DNA of 64,000 nt from UBA5009 sp038043185 (lineage in GTDB: Bacteria; Bdellovibrionota; Bdellovibrionia; Bdellovibrionales; Bdellovibrionaceae): contig JBBTCO010000035.1 in assembly GCA_038043185.1 (NCBI GenBank), positions 1 through 64,000 of the forward strand. Reading direction: 5' to 3'. This document shows positions 60,052-64,000 of this stretch, in pieces. The translations under genes were made by a program, and so were the position numbers. The stretch's first letter is position 1. Each line of letters begins with the position of its first letter. The notes below the pieces were generated by a model that made no database searches, was not told where the DNA came from, and worked only from the letters and a program-made list of their open reading frames with translations.

Positions 60052-61256
60052 CCCGTGTTTTGATGTTTTTTTCTGGTTTATTAATTTGTTATTTTGTATA
60101 TGGATTTTACATTTCTCAGATTAATGTGAATGTTATTCCCCTTCGTCTAAAAAAAGATAACTCGATGGAGTTTTTCGACTATCGAGGAGTGATCAATGTC
60201 CATTCTGAATTGAGTCTGGGATCAAGCAGTTACTCTAAAATTATTTCTTCCGCACGCGCCGCGGGTTTGGATTTTATTTTTTTTACTGATTTAAATTTAT
60301 TTGATATTCCTTACAACGAAGAAGGTTACCACGGAAATACGCTCGTTTTCTCTGCGGGAAAATACAGCTATCTTGATTCTCGATTGATCTACTATTCCAA
60401 CAAAGGTGAAACTTTAGGGCAAACTCTCGGCGATTCCCAAGTTCGACTTTCTGATTTTCTTTCACAAAAAAGAATTTTTAATAGGGATGAGTTTATCGTG
60501 TTGGCTCATCCCTATAAACTTGATTTTACTTGGTCCGGTGACATTCCTATCGGTCTTGATGGCGTGGAACTCATTAATTTGAAAAGCCTTTCCTACCGCG
60601 CCTGGGAATCTTCGAAACTTTCTGTCATTTGGAGTCTCTTTACTTATCCCTTCAATCCGAAACTGTCTTTGATTCGCTTGTTCCAGGAGCCAACAGAAGA
60701 GATCGGTCTTTTTGATGAGGTCTCGTTGCGACAAAGTTTAAATATGTTTGCTGGAGCTGAAGCCTCTGCTCGTGCCATTCCCATAGCCAATTATTTGCTT
60801 AAATTTCCAAGCTATCAAAAAAGTTTCGAAATTTTTTCAAACCATGTCTTACTTAAATCCGAACTCACAGGACAAGTTGGCAGTGACAAACAAAAAATCT
60901 TTCAAGCTATTAAAAACGGAAATTTTTATTTGGCCTTCGATTTTCTGGGTGAAACAAAAGGATTCCAAGCTTTTGTTCAAGATAACAACAAAACTCATTT
61001 GATGGGCAGTTCGATTCGTTTTAATAAAAATTTAATTCTTCGCGCTGAAGTACCAGCTGAACCCTCTGATTTTTATGAAATCGTTGTGTATCGAAATGGC
61101 GTTCGTTATGCCACTGGAAATAGTTCAAATATAAATTTGCAAATTATTGAACCGGGCGTTTATCGAATTCAAGTTCGAGTCAGCCCATTTTTGCCTTTAC
61201 CTGATGCTAAAAAATGGTTCACTTGGATTTATACAAATCCATTTTATATTAATTAG
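60048..61256 (+). CDS. membrane-anchored PHP-like protein with lost metal ligands
   Basis: The 402-residue product has one N-terminal membrane segment (about 4-22), then a PHP-domain-like body. GVINVHSELSLGS (47-59) replaces the usual H-x-H (first His is Asn50), and FFTDLN (78-83) replaces TDH; His154 in LAHPY is retained. Two of the metal ligands are therefore missing and phosphoesterase activity is doubtful. A C-terminal beta domain follows. Coupled to the ArnT-like gene. GTG start. Confidence 0.6.
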   Translation: MTRVLMFFSGLLICYFVYGFYISQINVNVIPLRLKKDNSMEFFDYRGVINVHSELSLGSSSYSKIISSARAAGLDFIFFTDLNLFDIPYNEEGYHGNTLVFSAGKYSYLDSRLIYYSNKGETLGQTLGDSQVRLSDFLSQKRIFNRDEFIVLAHPYKLDFTWSGDIPIGLDGVELINLKSLSYRAWESSKLSVIWSLFTYPFNPKLSLIRLFQEPTEEIGLFDEVSLRQSLNMFAGAEASARAIPIANYLLKFPSYQKSFEIFSNHVLLKSELTGQVGSDKQKIFQAIKNGNFYLAFDFLGETKGFQAFVQDNNKTHLMGSSIRFNKNLILRAEVPAEPSDFYEIVVYRNGVRYATGNSSNINLQIIEPGVYRIQVRVSPFLPLPDAKKWFTWIYTNPFYIN

Positions 61257-61327
61257 AAGCGGTCTCATAAATAGTCAGTCGAACCCTCCTCGTCGCCTCG
61301 GCTGACTATTTATGAGACCGCTTCTAA
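61253..61327. repeat. 26-bp perfect palindrome between convergent genes
   Basis: The arms 61253-61278 and 61302-61327 are exact reverse complements (key words AGAAGCGGTCTC and GAGACCGCTTCT). The stem extends three more pairs after a T-G pair, around a loop of about 17 nt. The stop codon of the PHP-like gene (61254-61256) is inside the left arm. It may be a REP-type element or an unusually strong terminator. No U-tract. Confidence 0.8.
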
Positions 61328-61336
61328 GACGTTTTA

Positions 61337-61639
61337 TTATTTTACTTTTTTTTCGCGAAGATGTAGTCGCAGTCCCTCGAAAGAAAAATTTTGGCATGCT
61401 AAGCGTTCATTGCTATCAAAAGGAATTTCTGTACGCAGTTCTGCTTCAATTTCATTTGGACCAGGCATAAGTTCTATGTTTTCCACACGAACGCGACAAG
61501 TTCCGCAAGTGCCATTTCCACCACAACTATGATCGATTTCGATCGCCGCACTCAGTAGACTCTCTAAAATGGTTTGATTATGACTCGCACTGATAGGACG
61601 AGCCATTGGTTGTACATAAAAAATATGCTTTTTTTTCAT
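61337..61639 (-). CDS. [2Fe-2S] ferredoxin
   Basis: The 100-residue product has the adrenodoxin-type ligand set C39-x5-C45-x2-C48 (CGGNGTCGTC) and C82. It transfers electrons to an unknown partner; Isc-type or redox-enzyme roles are possible. It is divergent from the exonuclease gene at 61684 and shares a short promoter region. Confidence 0.9.
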   Translation of the reverse strand: MKKKHIFYVQPMARPISASHNQTILESLLSAAIEIDHSCGGNGTCGTCRVRVENIELMPGPNEIEAELRTEIPFDSNERLACQNFSFEGLRLHLREKKVK

Positions 61640-61683
61640 TTCTTTGATTGAAACCCAGCAAGTCCTTCGGTATCAATATTTAT

Positions 61684-62298
61684 ATGAACTTTATTGCTTT
61701 CGACCTTGAAACTACAGGCACAGTCCCTAGTGTTGATCAGATATGTGAGATTGGTGCTATTAAGTTTGTTAACGGAAGACCCGAGGCTATTTTTTCTACA
61801 CTTGTTGATCCGATGAAGTCGATTCCCCCAGGGGCCTCGGCTGTAAATAAAATCACCGATGATATGGTTCGTGGAAAACCAAAAATCTACGATCTGCTGC
61901 CTTCCTTTGCAGAGTTTTGTGGGGATGAACCCCTTGTGGCTCACAATGCTCCGTTCGACACTCAATTTTTAATGAATGATATCAAAAAACACGAATCACC
62001 AGCACCTCGTGGAATTGTTCTAGATACCTTAAGTATTTCGCGGAAAGTTTTTCCTGGTTTACCAAATTATAAATTAGGTACCTTGATACAGTATTTGAAA
62101 ATCCCTTCGGGAAATTTCCATCGCGCCGAAGAAGACGCCAGCTATTGCGGTTATCTTTTTTTGGAAATGTTAAAAAGAATCTCCGTCGGCGGACAAGCTC
62201 CAAAAATCGAAAACCTCATAGCTCTCACAGGCAAACTCGAAATTCGCTTCCCTCAAATCCAACGCCAACCAAAACAACTAGATCTTTTAGGGTTGTAG
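61684..62298 (+). CDS. DnaQ-like 3'-5' exonuclease (DNA polymerase III epsilon type)
   Basis: The 204-residue product from ATG 61684 opens with NFIAFDLETTG (DEDD motif Asp-Glu), has VAHNAPFDTQFL and HRAEEDASYC (DEDDh His-Asp). Stand-alone, with no linked polymerase, so proofreading in trans, RNA or DNA trimming are alternatives. A TTG start at 61648 adds 12 residues before the motif and is less likely. Confidence 0.85.
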   Translation: MNFIAFDLETTGTVPSVDQICEIGAIKFVNGRPEAIFSTLVDPMKSIPPGASAVNKITDDMVRGKPKIYDLLPSFAEFCGDEPLVAHNAPFDTQFLMNDIKKHESPAPRGIVLDTLSISRKVFPGLPNYKLGTLIQYLKIPSGNFHRAEEDASYCGYLFLEMLKRISVGGQAPKIENLIALTGKLEIRFPQIQRQPKQLDLLGL

Positions 62299-62335
62299 TC
62301 CAGAACTCAGTAGATGATACTTTTTCAACAGGCCA

Positions 62336-63958
62336 CTAAAATGCAGACTTATGAGCAATAGGATATCGCCGGCCGCGGCCGAATGCATGCGCCGAAACTT
62401 TCAAAATGGGTGGTGCTTGCCATCTTTTAAACTCAGTATGAATTAATTTAGAAAGTAGCCACTTTTGAATTGGCTTTTTAGCTGACGTGCACTTTTCCAC
62501 AATATTTTCTACGGCTTGATCTAGCTGGTCATAAGGAGGCAAGCTGTCTTGGTCTTTTTGATTTGGCCTTAGCTCAGCCGTTGGTGGTCGATTAATTATT
62601 TGCTGAGGAATGAGTTCGTGTTCACAGTTGTAATATTTTGCAAGTTCATAAACTTGGTGTTTTAGCAAATCACCAATTGGAGCAAGCCCGCCGCACATAT
62701 CGCCATACAAAGTTGAATAGCCTGTGGCATATTCGCTTTTATTGCCGGTTGCTAGCAATAAGGAATTCGCTTGATTAGAATAGGCCATTAAGAAAAGGCC
62801 ACGTAAGCGCGATTGAATATTTTCATGGACGACAGATACAGATTCACTAATCTTGAATGCCACATTGATCGATTTCAAGGTGCTTTTATAACTTTCATTA
62901 ATTGGTACTGATATAAACTCAACGTTCAAATTTTTTGCTAACTTTTCGGCCAAAGTTAAACTCATGTCAGCTGAGTAAGGTCCTGGCATCGCAATCAAAC
63001 TTACCTTTTGTGGACCAAGGGCATCTACCGCAAGACAGGCAACGACCGCAGAATCAATTCCCCCGCTGATTCCCAAGTGGATTTTTTTTAATCCTGTTTT
63101 TGCAACAAAATCGCGAATTCCCAAAACCAACGCCCGATGAAGCAATTCTGTTTCCTTCAAGCTTTCAACTTTTGACCAAGCTTCTCGAGAGTCCGTGTCT
63201 ATCACATTAAAATCTTCATCAAAAGAATGGCACTGAAGAAGTTTTTTTCCCTTTTGATCAATAATAAAACTGGCGCCATCGAAAATGATTTCGTCCTGTG
63301 CTCCAACTAAATTGACATAAATAACTGGCGCCTTAAAGTGTTTTGCCGTTTGTAAGGACATAGCTTCACGTAATTTCATTTTACCTAAATAAAAGGGGCT
63401 GGCGCTCATGTTAATAACAAAATCTACTTTTTTCTTTGGTACGGAAAGAAGTGGGTTTTTTGTGTAAGCTGAATTTTTTTTTCCATCAGGCCAGGCCCAA
63501 ATATCTTCACAGATTGTTAAAAAGAATCTGAGCCCTTTCCATGTAAAATAATTATTTTTTACACTACCTGGTTCAATAAAGCGGGCCTCGTCAAAAACAT
63601 CCCCTGTTGGCAGAAGTTGTTTGTCAAAAAATTGAGCTTTTTTTCCTTTTTGAATCAATGCAACTGAATTAAAATACGGTCGCCCTTTTTTTGATTTATT
63701 GGCACGAATAAAACCGAACAAAACAGCAATACCTTGTGGAATTTTTTTTTCTAGTAACTGAACATATTTGTTTTGCATTTCAACGAGTTCGGCTCTTTCA
63801 AGCAAATCAAAAGGATGATAACCAAATAGCGCCGCTTCAGGAAAAATAAGCATTTCACATTTTTTATCTTTTGCTACTTTTATGTTTTCAAAAATTTTTT
63901 GGTAGTTCGTTGCAAAATCGCCAAGGGTCGGATTGATCTGGGCAATGCCAATTCTCAT
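62336..63958 (-). CDS. nadE: glutamine-dependent NAD synthetase
   Basis: The 540-residue product has an N-terminal nitrilase-type glutaminase (Glu in FPEAALFGY, Lys in DKQLLPTGDVFDE, Cys in FLTICEDIWAW) and a C-terminal NAD synthetase (GISGGIDSAVVACL P-loop, RPPTAELRPNQKDQDSLPPY). Start by ATGA overlap with an upstream gene. Confidence 0.94.
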   Translation of the reverse strand: MRIGIAQINPTLGDFATNYQKIFENIKVAKDKKCEMLIFPEAALFGYHPFDLLERAELVEMQNKYVQLLEKKIPQGIAVLFGFIRANKSKKGRPYFNSVALIQKGKKAQFFDKQLLPTGDVFDEARFIEPGSVKNNYFTWKGLRFFLTICEDIWAWPDGKKNSAYTKNPLLSVPKKKVDFVINMSASPFYLGKMKLREAMSLQTAKHFKAPVIYVNLVGAQDEIIFDGASFIIDQKGKKLLQCHSFDEDFNVIDTDSREAWSKVESLKETELLHRALVLGIRDFVAKTGLKKIHLGISGGIDSAVVACLAVDALGPQKVSLIAMPGPYSADMSLTLAEKLAKNLNVEFISVPINESYKSTLKSINVAFKISESVSVVHENIQSRLRGLFLMAYSNQANSLLLATGNKSEYATGYSTLYGDMCGGLAPIGDLLKHQVYELAKYYNCEHELIPQQIINRPPTAELRPNQKDQDSLPPYDQLDQAVENIVEKCTSAKKPIQKWLLSKLIHTEFKRWQAPPILKVSAHAFGRGRRYPIAHKSAF

Positions 63959-64000
63959 GTCTGCGGTCCTAGCTCCATGGGAAATAGATCTTCAATTAAT
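63955..64000 (-). CDS. C-terminal end of an upstream gene, cut by the window edge
   Basis: On the minus strand the last 46 bases read LIEDLFPMELGPQT followed by TGA, which overlaps the nadE ATG by 4 bp in the usual operon manner. Too short to assign. Confidence 0.35.
   Translation of the reverse strand, partial: LIEDLFPMELGPQT

Overview
The window is a dense, roughly 40% GC bacterial chromosome segment with short intergenic gaps and many ATGA-type overlaps. The proteins suggest a Bdellovibrio-like member of Bdellovibrionota: a diderm envelope, many small secreted Cys-rich proteins, Tad/Flp-type pilus parts, secreted proteases, and lipoprotein-like leaders ending in FQNCG. This placement is inferred from protein resemblance; there is no rRNA in the window to confirm it.

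Layout. 1-250 is the tail of a REP-associated transposase. 0.5-3.4 kb holds an unknown gene followed by amgK-murU. 3.5-4.3 kb is a TumE/TumA-type toxin-antitoxin pair with a long dyad in front of it. 4.3-12.5 kb holds anmK, a three-gene secreted/Tad-like operon, a secreted protein and nagZ. 12.5-20.5 kb is accessory: a lone receiver protein, an XRE regulator with its partner, a diiron-oxygenase-like protein plus GNAT-like acyltransferase, a TonB-like protein, a frameshifted secreted protein, a small basic protein, an outer-membrane protein, and an orphan HigA beside a higB scrap. 20.6-27.2 kb carries galU, priA and conserved unknowns. 27.4-38.0 kb is one long housekeeping run: rpsB-tsf-pyrH-frr-uppS-cdsA-rseP-tsaB-(MinD-like)-(J-like/HTH fusion)-rluD-pgeF.

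38.0-43.5 kb is a secreted-protein island (Cys-repeat protein, subtilase, trypsin-like protease, unknowns, a decayed ORF). It ends at tRNA-Phe. 43.6-47.3 kb holds a reverse transsulfuration pair and tadB/tadC. 47.4-52.1 kb holds a Lys-rich micro-ORF, a good intrinsic terminator and a five-gene Mla-like lipid transport operon with two ATPases and two permeases. 52.1-55.6 kb is mdh-sucC-sucD-ndk. 55.6-61.3 kb holds an rRNA methyltransferase, a TPR lipoprotein, a RodZ-like protein, an ArnT-like glycosyltransferase and a degenerate PHP protein, closed by a 26-bp perfect hairpin. The right end has a ferredoxin, a DnaQ-like exonuclease and NAD synthetase.

How genes fit together. NagZ, AnmK, AmgK and MurU are four steps of the recycling route from cell-wall muropeptides to UDP-MurNAc. 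PgeF, UppS and a RodZ-like protein add to the cell-wall theme. The most unusual system is the Mla-like operon. One ATPase has lost the catalytic Glu and the switch His, and the other has a changed signature motif. This is the arrangement expected of a heterodimeric ABC pump with one degenerate ATP site. Other items worth attention are the two-gene diiron/acyltransferase cluster, the 41-bp dyad before the TA pair, and six genes whose stop codons sit in or at the base of hairpins that lack a U-tract.
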